A stretch of DNA of 64,000 nucleotides from Sclerodactyla briareus (Eukaryota > Echinodermata > Holothuroidea > Dendrochirotida > Sclerodactylidae), in NCBI GenBank assembly GCA_026419785.1, contig JAODTK010005927.1, forward strand, positions 186,001 through 250,000, written 5' to 3'. How positions within the stretch are numbered: position 1 is the stretch's first letter; every line of letters starts with the position of its first letter. The position numbers and the translations under genes were made by a program. The notes beneath the pieces were generated by a model. It saw only the letters and a list, made by a program, of their open reading frames with translations, had not been told where the DNA came from and made no database searches. Positions 36,287 through 45,491 of the stretch are shown here, piece after piece.

Positions 36287-37155
36287 CAATAAAGTGGCCG
36301 CCATGACATCTGGCTTTGTGACAGGCTTGCAGCAACACACAAATATGAAGAGAAAGCGACCACACAATGAATTGTTGAAGGTAATTTTGAGTCAGATCTT
36401 GGAAACAAAATAAATGACAAGAAGTATTGGACGATGAGGAATATTCGTACATCGTTTATTGTTGTATTCTCTACAAAAGAACAGCTACTACACTACTAAC
36501 CACTACACCAAAAATGCAAAACTCAGGGAAGCACCTAATTCTGTTCAATTTGTTATGTTCCTTGGAACGCGATCTGATCAGCTGGCAGGCTGGGAGGTAC
36601 GAGAGCGCATCTAGGCAGGATGGGAGGTACGCGAGAGCATCTAGCGGTGTTGCACACACACAGGCCGAAAATCCCACGAGTACAAAAACGTTGAATCATA
36701 AAACGATGGAATGAAATGTATCGGAATAAAAATAAAATAGGACTCTATTCAAGATATTTTTTCACCAAGCAATGATGAAGAGGGCGACAAAACGCAGATT
36801 TCAGTGGAACAATGTCAATGTCAAAAGTGGTTGTACAAAGGGGATATGTCTTTCAATAAGGGGCGGCCATGTGACCTCTTCTTTTGGGACAGGCTTGCAG
36901 CAACAACACAAATGAAGAGAAAGCGACCACACAATGGAATTGTTGAAAGTTAATTTAGAGTCAGATTTTGGAACAAATACTGACAATGAATATGGGCCGA
37001 TGATGAAATATTTGTTCAGTCGATTTTATTGTGCGTATTCTCTACAAAACGAACAGCCCCCTCTAACAATACTAAACCCACATACACAACATGCAAAAAC
37101 TTAGGGAAGCCCTAAATCATGTTCAATTTCGTATGTTCCTTGGGACAGCTGTGTT
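36287..37155 (+). repeat. C-B-C tandem duplication in the hAT core
   Basis: Block C (36,291-36,585) recurs at 36,862-37,150 about 572 bp away: GACAGGCTTGCAGCAAC, GAAGAGAAAGCGACCACACA, GATGAGGAATATTCG / GATGATGAAATATTTG, ATTCTCTACAAAA, AATGCAAAACTCAGGGAAGC / ATGCAAAAACTTAGGGAAGC and ATGTTCCTTGG. Between them is the second copy of block B. The core therefore contained a tandem duplication before the R element landed in its left copy. Confidence 0.85.
36303..36380 (+). CDS. Candidate first coding exon in the hAT core
   Basis: An ATG in the strong context GCCGCCATGA opens 26 codons (MTSGFVTGLQQ, then a basic stretch MKRKRPHNELLK) and runs into a GTAATT donor. The duplicate at about 36,870 has lost the ATG frame and the donor reads TTAATT. 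A basic cluster would suit a nuclear protein such as a transposase N-terminus, but no following exon was found before the right end of the element at 37,652. Confidence 0.2.
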
Positions 37156-37410
37156 CAGGGTGACCCCTTCTCCCCCCCCCCTGTTTTTCTCTCTTTTCTA
37201 CGGGGAGTGTGAAGAGTATTATCTGGTTGTTTAGGTGCAGTCGAGTTAAATATATGCTTCATGATGAGGCCAAAATTTCATGATTTTAGCTTTGGACTGA
37301 AAAATGGAGGAGCGCTCAAAAATCCAAAGTACCATGAACTAGATTTACGGGTGCTCTTTTTGGGGAAAGTAGGCCCCCGCCGAAATGGAAAAAAAGTAGT
37401 TTAAGCCCTG
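37156..37410. mobile_element. Possible small hAT-like insertion
   Basis: It begins CAGGGTGACCCCTTCTCC and ends with AGTAGTTTAAGCCCTG, whose complement begins CAGGGCTTAAACTACT. Both ends have the CAGGG form common in hAT elements and a pyrimidine or poly-A rich subterminal zone. The flanking 8-mers do not match, so it may be a chance pairing of two ends. Confidence 0.3.
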
Positions 37411-37652
37411 ATACTACTATAACATAGGAAACAAGAAATAATACTGTATAGTTCATGAGTGATCCAACCTGGCAGTAATTGGTTATTAATTACAAGCCCA
37501 TTGAATTTGTGTATGTACCAGTATTTTCACGAAATTTGGATTGCCCGCCTCTAATGCTAGGAGGGCAATGAATTGCCCGCCTAGATAAATTTTGAGATAG
37601 TGTCTAGGAGGGCAATCAGTGCCCCCTGGCCAAATACTCCCGACCAGGCCTG

Positions 37653-37720
37653 TAACGGACCATACCTACTGAGTTCGGCGAAATTCTTACCGAGTTGGAA
37701 ATTGGAATATGGAAATGGAA
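37653..37720 (+). repeat. H1 repeat, right flank of the large hAT
   Basis: TAACGGAC then CATACCTACTGAGTTCGGCG and CGAGTTGGAAATTGGAATAT continue the repeat cut at 26,793. Confidence 0.9.
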
Positions 37721-37794
37721 GATGAAAATGGTTCGAAAAGATGAAGTAAAGTAAAGAAACATGTCCCTTGCCTGTAGTTCCCCTTAAGTGTTCA

Positions 37795-38535
37795 GTGATA
37801 TTATGGTTTTGGGGGTGTAGCTGATGCCGGAAAAACTTTAGGCGTTAGCCCAATAAACCTTTAACGCTCCATCGATTGACCTGAGGATTGGTACCATTTT
37901 CTTAGTTGTGACTTAGTGACTCTCAGGTGGGAATTACACTGATGTCGTGGGAGTCTATTTTGCAGGTTTTACATGAAAATAATGGGTTTATCCTATTACC
38001 ACGAAACTTGGTGGGTGGACGAAAAAGTCGTTAGAGTCCTGAACACATGCAGTAATTTCAGTCACAGGAGGTTAAAGTTTGCATAAACCATGCAATTTTC
38101 CAACTTTGTAGGATTATTAAAACAAAACTTGAGGAATGTGGACTACAGTTGGTCCTGAACAACAGGTAGGGCATTTCAAAGTCACTGGAGGTCAAATGTG
38201 ATTTCCCTAAACAAGGTCCACAAGGCTGTTTCTGCGCGGGGATTATATTACAAGTTGGCGTTTACCGCCTGCACATGTCTAAGTTTATTTGGTAGATATA
38301 TTCAATTGGTGAGATTGCAGTGAATCTATGTACATTTGGTGCATCCGTATTGCAGTTAGAACTGTCAGGTGAAGTTTTGACATTGTGTTGTGAAAATATG
38401 TTGGGAACAGGGAAAGAGTAGTTACGATTGTATGTAATTGCGCTAACGCCTATAAAGTTTCCAGCAGCGGAGCCCGGGACGGCAGCGGCGGAGACGGCTA
38501 CACACCCAAAACCATAAAAAACAAAGTTTGCGAGG
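37795..38535. repeat. Inverted-repeat pair about 600 bp apart
   Basis: At 37,802-37,855 the plus strand reads TATGGTTTTGGGGGTGTAGC..AACTTTAGGCGTTAGCCCAAT. At 38,440-38,525 the minus strand reads TATGGTTTTGGGTGTGTAGC..AACTTTATAGGCGTTAGCGCAAT, with a CCGCCG-type insertion. These could be the inverted ends of a small element. No coding sequence is recognised between them. Confidence 0.55.
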
Positions 38536-38539
38536 TATC

Positions 38540-39984
38540 AGCAAGAGGGGAGTGAACGCAGAGTTCAACCTGTGCCGCTTTGTCAATGTGGTTGTAAAAT
38601 GGAATTACATCTTGGTGTCGTGGAAGCCATGCAAAAACCTCCTTCAAGGTCATGACTTCCTCTGCTTTCAATGCTCCATCTCTGGAACATAGCCCACCAT
38701 GATAAACAGCGAAGGCTATGCCTTCATGGAACGCATATTGAATCAAAAACCAAAATAAATACTTGTTGTGAGTTGAGAATTATCCAACTTTCTGTGATAT
38801 TCTGTGAGGTAGAATGTCAACAAACAAAAAGCATGTGATGCACCCACAAACTAGACATGTGCTGCACTACGATGTACACGGCAGCACTGACGACACAGCG
38901 CATACTGTCATTCTTGATGTGTATATAGGTAATATTATCACGTTAATATTATCGCTCTCGCAGCCGCGGTTTGCCGGTCACTCTCTTAGGCGGTGGAATG
39001 CGCAGTGCTCGTATTCAGTGAGCTCCATCACTGAAATGTGCAGTGCACTACACAACAATACCTAGTAGCACATTTCGTTTAACGGTGAGCGACGACCACA
39101 AACTCCACCGCATACAGTTAACGTCCATGGAATTTTTCCATTGACACTGTGATTTAAGGATAGAGTGAATTTATTCACGATTGTCGATAGAATGATACTG
39201 CAGTTTAATTTGCGTGGGCCTACAATTCTATGAATGAATGACATGAATGTGATTAATAAGGTATATAATGGGTGAATAAAACAATTATATGTAGTTTATC
39301 AATGATGTATGGTGGCGGCTTTACGGCCTATTTTCGACCGTGGCTTGCCTTTTCGGGTTTTCTTGCTAAATAATCACAGTTAGTTAGACTTACTAGTAAT
39401 TGCACTAGCAAGGAGTTTGTTGCGGCCAACCAGCGGTGCATGACGTATGGAAGAAAGAAAGTTTTACATACATGATATTTGTATTGCTGGTGATTATTTA
39501 TTCGGGGTCTGATTGCACTGATGGGTTGGTCAATTTTCTGACAGTTTAACATTGGCTCTAATTTAGAATCAGTGCCGGAGAATGGACGTGTACACATTGC
39601 ATTGCTTAAATGTTGCACAGAGTCAGAGTTTCTATCACAAGGTTAGGGTCAGTGAACACCTCTGTACTTCCGGGCACCGATCTAAATTCGTACCCAACTT
39701 TTTTAGTATAGGCCTAGGGCCTAGGCCTAGATTAACCATGTGCTCAACATTGGAGGTAAGAAAATCAATTTGGAGCAAAGAAAATGCATAATATATTTTT
39801 TTTTATTTAAAATCTATTGATGTCATTTTTGGGATCGAGGACGGATGTGGATTTTTGGGAGGGACTCGATTCCGGGACTCGGTCACAGGCCCTAATAATT
39901 AATGGCCTAGGCATAGGATGGGGCCTTGATAATTCATGAGATGAGTTTCTCTACACATAACGTATGCGCTTGGCAACATAAAAT
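38540..39984. other. Unrecognised non-coding sequence
   Basis: No domain or repeat partner recognised. The 82-codon minus-strand frame at 38,498-38,746 runs into the inverted repeat above and is probably chance. A TAGGCCTAGGGCCTAGGCCTAG-like run lies at 39,708-39,731. Confidence 0.4.
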
Positions 39985-40270
39985 ACTAGGCTAGGCTAGT
40001 CGCTATCAGAAGAAATTTTACTGTAGCATGCACTTCCCATTGAAGGTGACGAAGTCCGTCACCTCTTGCCTCCAAATCCTCCCTATGACTACACGCCTCT
40101 ATAACCGTCAAAACATCCATTTCAAGAACATTCCAATCCACTACAATGTTAAAATTTCATTAGTATAAAGTTGATAATTACAAGCTAAATTTTGGACCGT
40201 AATAATTGGGGAGGAAGGAGGAAAATCAACACCTGTTTTTTCCCAGCCTGTCTTGTTTTGAAACAAAGTT
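39985..40270 (+). repeat. H2 dispersed repeat, left part, uninterrupted at the ISL2EU target
   Basis: CTAGGCTAGGCTAGTCGC, ATCAGAAGAAATTTTACTGT, GAAGGTGACGAAGTCCGTCA and TGCCTCCAAATCCTCCCTAT run straight into GACTACACGCCTCTATAACC. In the copy at 45.17-53.83 kb the corresponding point is split by an 8.5-kb transposon. The end (TGTAATAATTGGGG-like, CCCAGCCTGTCTTGTTTT) matches 53,930-53,980. Confidence 0.85.
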
Positions 40271-40889
40271 TTGTAAACACAAGTATTGCCACTCAGGCCT
40301 CAGTTTGGCGATCCTATTAATTATTCATATTGGGCACATGCAGGACATTACTAATAGGACCGTTACAGGAAGTGTGACGTCACATGAAGGATCGTGATGA
40401 AACAAACAGGACCTTCCAATTAAAAGTGTACAGGGATCAGGGAAACACAGACAGACTCTATGAGAGTGTCATACATATTTCATTGTGCTTCGGATTTGTA
40501 GCGAGAGAGCTGTCAGGTGAAACATTTGAATATTTGAACTTGTAAAAGTGCTAAACCTATGAATACTAATCTTCGAAAAGGAAAATTCAATTATTTCAAT
40601 TTACACCAAGTCGAATGGACCAATCAAATTCTACTCTATCTATGTAGGGAGAAAACAACTTTTCGCATGCATGCATGTACTGTACAGAAAAACTTCAAAA
40701 CATGCGACAAGTGCAGTGTCACAACCCAACTCTCTACTTGGCTTGAACTGCCGAGCAGCGATTCACAGCTCGAAACAAAGTCCATTTCATAGGTTTTTTC
40801 TCATTATTTTGGACTGTTGAGAGGTGAGTTTTTCCTTAATCATGTTCACACAAACTGTGAATCTTTCCCAGCTAAACTGATAAAACGAG

Positions 40890-41520
40890 GTCAGAAATGG
40901 GTAGAATAGACTTCGACACCATTGACCATACCATTCTAATCGACCGCTTGCAAAGTTATGGTATACAAGGCACTGCACTTCAATGGTTCCATTCATATCT
41001 AACGTCAAGGAATCAACGAGTTGTTGTCCAGGACAACGTTTCAGAGCCCAGTGATATACTCTACGGAGTTCCACAGGGTTCTATACTTGGCCCATTCTGT
41101 TCATACTCTACACGAAGCCATTAGCTGATATATGCCGTGACATTGCATCCATGTTCATCTGTACGCGGACAACACACAGCTCTACCTGCCCTACGATGTC
41201 ACCACCCCGCTGATGCCCGACGTGCTATCTCCCGCATGGAATCATGTCTCCTGGCAGTGAAATCCTGGATGACCAGTAATAAAAATCAAGCTGAACGAAG
41301 ACCAGACTGAAGTTCTAAACATAACATCCAGGTACTATTCAACCTGGTACCAGGTACAATCACTTAAAGTTGGCAAACGTTACTGTAAATACATCTAGTC
41401 ATGCTCGCAACCTCGGATTCGTTTTCGATGGTACCTTATCTATCAGTAACCACATCAGTGCACGTGCAAAAACAGCATATTTCCACCTACAATACTTCAA
41501 TTAACAGGAATGATCCCGCA
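40890..41520 (+). pseudogene. Non-LTR (CR1/L2-like) reverse transcriptase fragment
   Basis: 40,900-41,090 encodes FDTIDHTILIDRLQSYGIQG, WFHSYLTSRNQRVVV and LYGVPQGSILGP, the central blocks of a non-LTR reverse transcriptase. After one frameshift near 41,095 it continues LFILYTKPLADI, then LYADNTQLYLPYD at about 41,155, where the catalytic YADD box has become YADN, then WMTSNKIKLNEDQTEVLN after another slip. It ends near 41.5 kb with FHL-type residues. Both ends of the element are missing, so this is a dead fragment lodged in the H2 repeat. The catalytic Asp change alone would inactivate it, unless it is a sequencing error. Confidence 0.85.
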
Positions 41521-41979
41521 GTCTTCGAAATTGGTTTACATTTATTTACTGACAATGAAGCAAAATGGTTATTTTTGTACTAGAAATTTTTCACGAAAAG
41601 ACATTTGTTAATGGGTATATTTAATGCTGAAACCACGATGTGCGCGGCCGCCTAAATTGACACTTACTACAAGCCCATCATACATTACGTGCATATAGAT
41701 CCACGATAGCATGCTGTCACGATGTAGCCTATAAGTGGCTGATTAGGCACAAGTTACAACTTTAGTGTCGGTAATCACTGAATCCGATGACAGCCAACGT
41801 TTGTGCAGGTCTCGCCTATATGGTGCATTGCATATATCGTCAGTTTTGGCAGAGCGATCTAGCTGTTTCAAAAGTCAGAGACTTTTGACAGTGTTAGTCA
41901 CATTTTTTAAAGATTTTGGGGAACTTATTTAAGACATACATTCTGTACGAATAATTTATTTTTGGCCAGTGGCATCGGC

Positions 41980-42102
41980 GGCCATAAACCCAGGGCACGA
42001 CGGCAGTTTTGGCTGTCAGTTAGCCATGATTTTCAGGGGGCATGCGGCAATCATGAGGGCAAAAAAACCGACGGCTATTGCCGTCGGTTAATTCGAGCCC
42101 TG
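41980..42102. mobile_element. hAT-like terminal fragment with a perfect hairpin
   Basis: It ends GGTTAATTCGAGCCCTG at 42,102; the complement begins CAGGGCTCGAATTAACC, a typical hAT terminus. Just inside, 42,068-42,087 is a perfect stem-loop, CCGACGGC-TATT-GCCGTCGG. The opposite end was not found. H2 resumes right after it. Confidence 0.5.
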
Positions 42103-42440
42103 TATACTTAGAGTTGCTAAATGGTTTTCACAAAACCACACTTGTGATGAAGTTATTCAATTAAGGAGATTCCTGACTGATTCCGGGTAATATTTGTGAA
42201 TTCGCTCACCTGCCAAAGACCAATAATCCCACAATATGGGAAATAATGAGTTCTGAACCTTTTTTTTTCTTCTTAACTACAATAATTGGTCTTTTGGGTA
42301 AATCAATTTAGATGCAAGCTTTTCAGAAATCTGAAGTTGAAACGGGAGTTGGCTGCTTAGTGCAGCGCTAGCATAAAAAACAGCCTAGGCCGGGAGTTGT
42401 GAACGCAGGCTTCAGTACAGTACTACAGGTACTAAAGCCT
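42103..42440 (+). repeat. H2 dispersed repeat, right part
   Basis: Matches 54,280-54,535: TGCCAAAGACCAATA / TGTCAAAGACGAATA, AATGAGTTCTGAACC / AATGAGTTCTAAACC, AACAGCCTAGG, GAGTTGTGAA..GCAGGCTT and AGTACAGGTACTAA-like words. Confidence 0.8.
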
Positions 42441-42775
42441 GTGACGTGAGCGCAGGCTAGGCTAGTCCTTGAACAGGACTGTGTGTTACAGCCGTACACT
42501 CACCTCCACATCACAGTCCTGGCCGGTGTGTACTAAAAAAAATTGCACACAGTACAGATAGCACATACATTACAGTGCAACTGTGCATACAACCAAAACA
42601 TCATGTTTGAGTCAGATTTTGTGCTCTTTTAACAGAGAAAAATACTCCAAAACAGATTGATACAAAGCTTCACATTATTCGAAGGTGGATTAAGTTTCAT
42701 GTAATATCCTTGTTTTGTGTTCGTAGGAGGCCCAGTACGCTAGCGTCCCTGGACCTTTACAGCGCTGTTATATAG
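42441..42775. other. Unrecognised sequence
   Basis: No partner or coding signal recognised. Confidence 0.4.
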
Positions 42776-45095
42776 CAGGGGCGGGGGCCACAGGGGGGGA
42801 CCAGGGAGGGCGGCTGCCCCCCCTATGGGTTGAGGGTCGAAAAAATAAAATCGGACCGATGAGGGGGTTGTTTTAAGTAAACGTTTTGTTGGGGGTAGGG
42901 TGAAGTGTCAAAATAGTTATCCAACTTAAGTTATTTTCTAATCGTTCTCATCGAGACTCAAATCGAGACTCAAATGTTGCGGTAATATAGCGTTTGCAAA
43001 GTAGCGTATGTTCATGTTTGAGAACACTGTGATAATTATGAGCCACCGTTTGTTAATATTAGGTGAACGGACTCAATGTTAACTTGCAAACTTTGCAGTG
43101 ACTTCCGGCCTTATGTGTGACCACGGGCATGCGTGATCACTCAGACCCATGCCGATTTATGCCATCAGATATCTTTTAATTGCTCAGTTTAGAATGTAAA
43201 ACAGGGATTAGACTTATGAATATTTTGAAACTTTCGGAAGGTTGCCTTGGAGTTCGGAACTATATAAATTTGAAATTGTCATGACTAGAGTCTAGAAAGA
43301 ATTTTACAGCATATCATTTGTTATTTCGGGAATCAGGGCCGTAGCGAGCAGGGGGTGTGGGGGGTGTCACACCCCCCCAATAATTTTGTCGCTGTCGGCA
43401 AAATTTTCGGTGTGTCGGCGAAAAAGGAGAAGGATAGGATGAAGAAAGGAGAGGAAAAGAGGAGAGGAGGAAAAGAAGATAGGGAAGGGGAAGGAAAGGG
43501 AAAGTGAGGGAGTGTAGGGGAAGACAGGGAATGGAAGAAATGGCTCTTCATCTAATTGGCCCATTCAGCGTCGTCAAGAGAATGGCACGTCAGCAAAAAT
43601 TTGATAATGTCCACGGCTGTCGCCGCGGGGTATTGTAATCGGACGAGTGACCGAGTCTGTCGGCAATTCGGCAAAAGGGGCGTTTTTATATTTACATCTC
43701 ATTTTCATGAGTTTGACAGTTCTTTGACAGTTGTTGTTTATTGTCCTATATTCCAGAGATAATACATTTTTTCAAGCCATTTTGCTTGAAAACAAGTTCC
43801 CAGAACTTAACAATGAACACAGTCGGTTAGGCGGGAATCATGCGAGCGGCATAGTTAAAAGCGAGATATAGAGGGCATCCCTCCACTTTTTTTTTTTTTT
43901 TGAGATCGAGAATTCGGGGCAGAATAAGTTAAAATCTGGTTAGAGGATATCCTGCAAAAGTGGGAAGATTGTCTGAAATTTAGTATGTCTGAAATTTGTA
44001 CTAAATGGCCGAGAATTTGATCAATTGGCCCCAATTGAAGTGTCAAATTTTGCATGCTTCGCGCGCAGTGCGTGTTATGGGTCTGCTTCATACTCACAAG
44101 CTGCAGTGAAAATTGGGCATTGTTTAGGATTCGGACAGAACAAAATTTTAGCGTTCCAAATTTTTAAAGGGTCCGCGTTCGTGGGAGCGGGTGGTAAGAA
44201 TTAAATTGAACGCCCAATATTTTTACTGAAAATATTGCAACCAGATTGCATCTGAGAACATTTCAATATTACAAATTTCCAAAGGGGGAGGGAGTTCCCC
44301 CATATCAGTCACCATTGCCAGATCCATCAAAAAACACAATCTCTACACCCCCCCAATTCTCAACCCATCGCTACGCCCCTGTCGTAATGGCCTCCTCACA
44401 TTAGGGGCTTACACAGGCTCCTTGGTCTCACGTGCTGCTATGCTTGAGAAAAACAGAACAGAGGCTCAGACTGAGATTGTCTTCAATATGTTACGTTCAT
44501 CTTGGACCGTCAAAATTGTGGTGAGTATGGATAGCTCTATAGATACAAATTGGTACCGGTAGCCGGCGGTAGGCCTTGATTGTCACTCTGAGTTCAATTC
44601 GAATAGCCGCGATGATTATTTACTAATATGATTACTCTTTCGCCCCACAGCGTCGCCGATGGCTAAAAGCGACGAAAGGAAAAATTATTGGAATTACAGA
44701 AAAATTAACTAACAACTGGTCATTTTGCTTTTATTTATTTACCACCATCTTTAGCATACAAACATGCAATAAAAAAAATAAGTAAGCCTGCCTACCTGTA
44801 CAGAATGTAGTTACAGTTTCATTGGGTTTCTTTTTTGTCAGGTGTATCAAATGAAATATGACCTGCCTGGAAAGTGTCATGCATTTTAATTTTTTCCAGA
44901 AATTTATGGATTTTTGTCAAAAACTCGTTGACGTAGATACACCTACAAAGTGTATAAAATGGTGGCACCCGGCCACCATTTGCTCTAAGCAGTATTAATG
45001 ACTCAAAAAATCGCAAGGGGAGGGGGACACCCCATCCCCCATGTCAGACATCCATGCCAAATCTGCCCCCCTATCATAAAATCCTGGCGCCCCTG
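42776..45095. mobile_element. hAT-like element (2.3 kb) holding a second hAT-like element
   Basis: The left end is CAGGGGCGGGGGCC; the right end, reverse-complemented, is CAGGGGCGCCAGG. Flanking 8-mers TTATATAG (42,768-42,775) and GTGTATAG (45,096-45,103) agree at 6 of 8 positions, consistent with an aged hAT duplication. The G-rich start and C-rich end are typical. Without the nested element it is about 1.27 kb. No transposase is visible, so it is non-autonomous. Confidence 0.6.
43334..44381. mobile_element. Nested hAT-like element, 1.05 kb
   Basis: Left CAGGGCCGTAGCGAGC and right (complement) CAGGGGCGTAGCGATG match at 13 of the first 14 bases. Flanking 8-mers TCGGGAAT and TCGTAATG match poorly. 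A T run lies at 43,887-43,900. No coding sequence. The CGTAGCGA core shared only by these two ends pairs them with each other and not with the outer pair. Confidence 0.65.
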
Positions 45096-45171
45096 GTGTA
45101 TAGGATAGGGCAATGACTATAATATGGGGTTGGTGCAACAGCACTGTAAATGATTAGGGGAATGATCGATG

Positions 45172-45280
45172 ACTAGGCTAGGCTAGCATAGTCACGTATC
45201 AGAAGAAATTTCACTGTAGCACACTTCTCATTGAAGGTGACGAAATCCGTCACCTCATGCCTCCAACTTCTCCCTTCAAT
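45172..45280 (+). repeat. H2 repeat, left flank of the ISL2EU-like element
   Basis: GACTAGGCTAGGCTAGCATA, ATCAGAAGAAATTTCACTGT, GAAGGTGACGAAATCCGTCA, then TGCCTCCAACTTCTCCCTTC. The match to 39,985-40,085 stops at the AT of the insertion point. Confidence 0.9.
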
Positions 45281-45324
45281 AGACCATATCGCAAATAGCC
45301 GACCACAATGCATTGTGGGGTCGG
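45281..45324 (+). repeat. Left terminus of the ISL2EU-like element with subterminal palindrome
   Basis: The terminal 17 bp pair with the right end. From about 45,298 a near-perfect hairpin follows: CCGACC, ACAATGCATTGT, GGGGTCGG. Such a site could be a transposase-binding region, by inference only. The right end has no equivalent hairpin. Confidence 0.7.
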
Positions 45325-45491
45325 ATGTGTTACGCTCATAACTTTCGTGGCGCGAAATCCATATATGCAAGCAATGTGTACTGTACATACGTACATCAAA
45401 ACAGCAACAAAAGTTTACTCCTCTTGTAGCCGGATCGGAGTTTTTATCAGCGATATTCAGCTGAATTCACCAAGTTGAATAATAATTCGAC

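Larger units (their letters stand above)
26794..37652. mobile_element. 10.86-kb composite hAT-type insertion
   Basis: The ends are perfect 10-bp inverted repeats, CAGGCCTGGT at 26,794-26,803 and ACCAGGCCTG at 37,643-37,652. They are flanked by a perfect 8-bp duplication, TAACGGAC, at 26,786-26,793 and 37,653-37,660. An 8-bp duplication and CAGG termini are the hallmarks of the hAT superfamily. Both subterminal regions repeat GCCCGCC-type words. Removing the insertion rejoins the H1 repeat exactly as at 23,071-23,130. Inside are a non-LTR retrotransposon (28.7-32.1 kb) and an R copy (32.5-36.3 kb); without them the core is about 3.7 kb, a normal hAT size. No hAT transposase domain is recognisable, so the element looks non-autonomous or decayed. 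Confidence 0.85.

Noticed and set aside
36096..36452. Thr/His-rich and Cys/Val-rich open frames
   Set aside because: Translation of the CA microsatellite on the two strands.
38498..38746. 82-codon minus-strand frame
   Set aside because: Its end lies in an inverted repeat shared with 37.8 kb and no family is recognisable.
43333..43564. Ser/Pro/Phe-rich minus-strand frames
   Set aside because: They translate purine-rich low-complexity sequence inside a hAT-like element.
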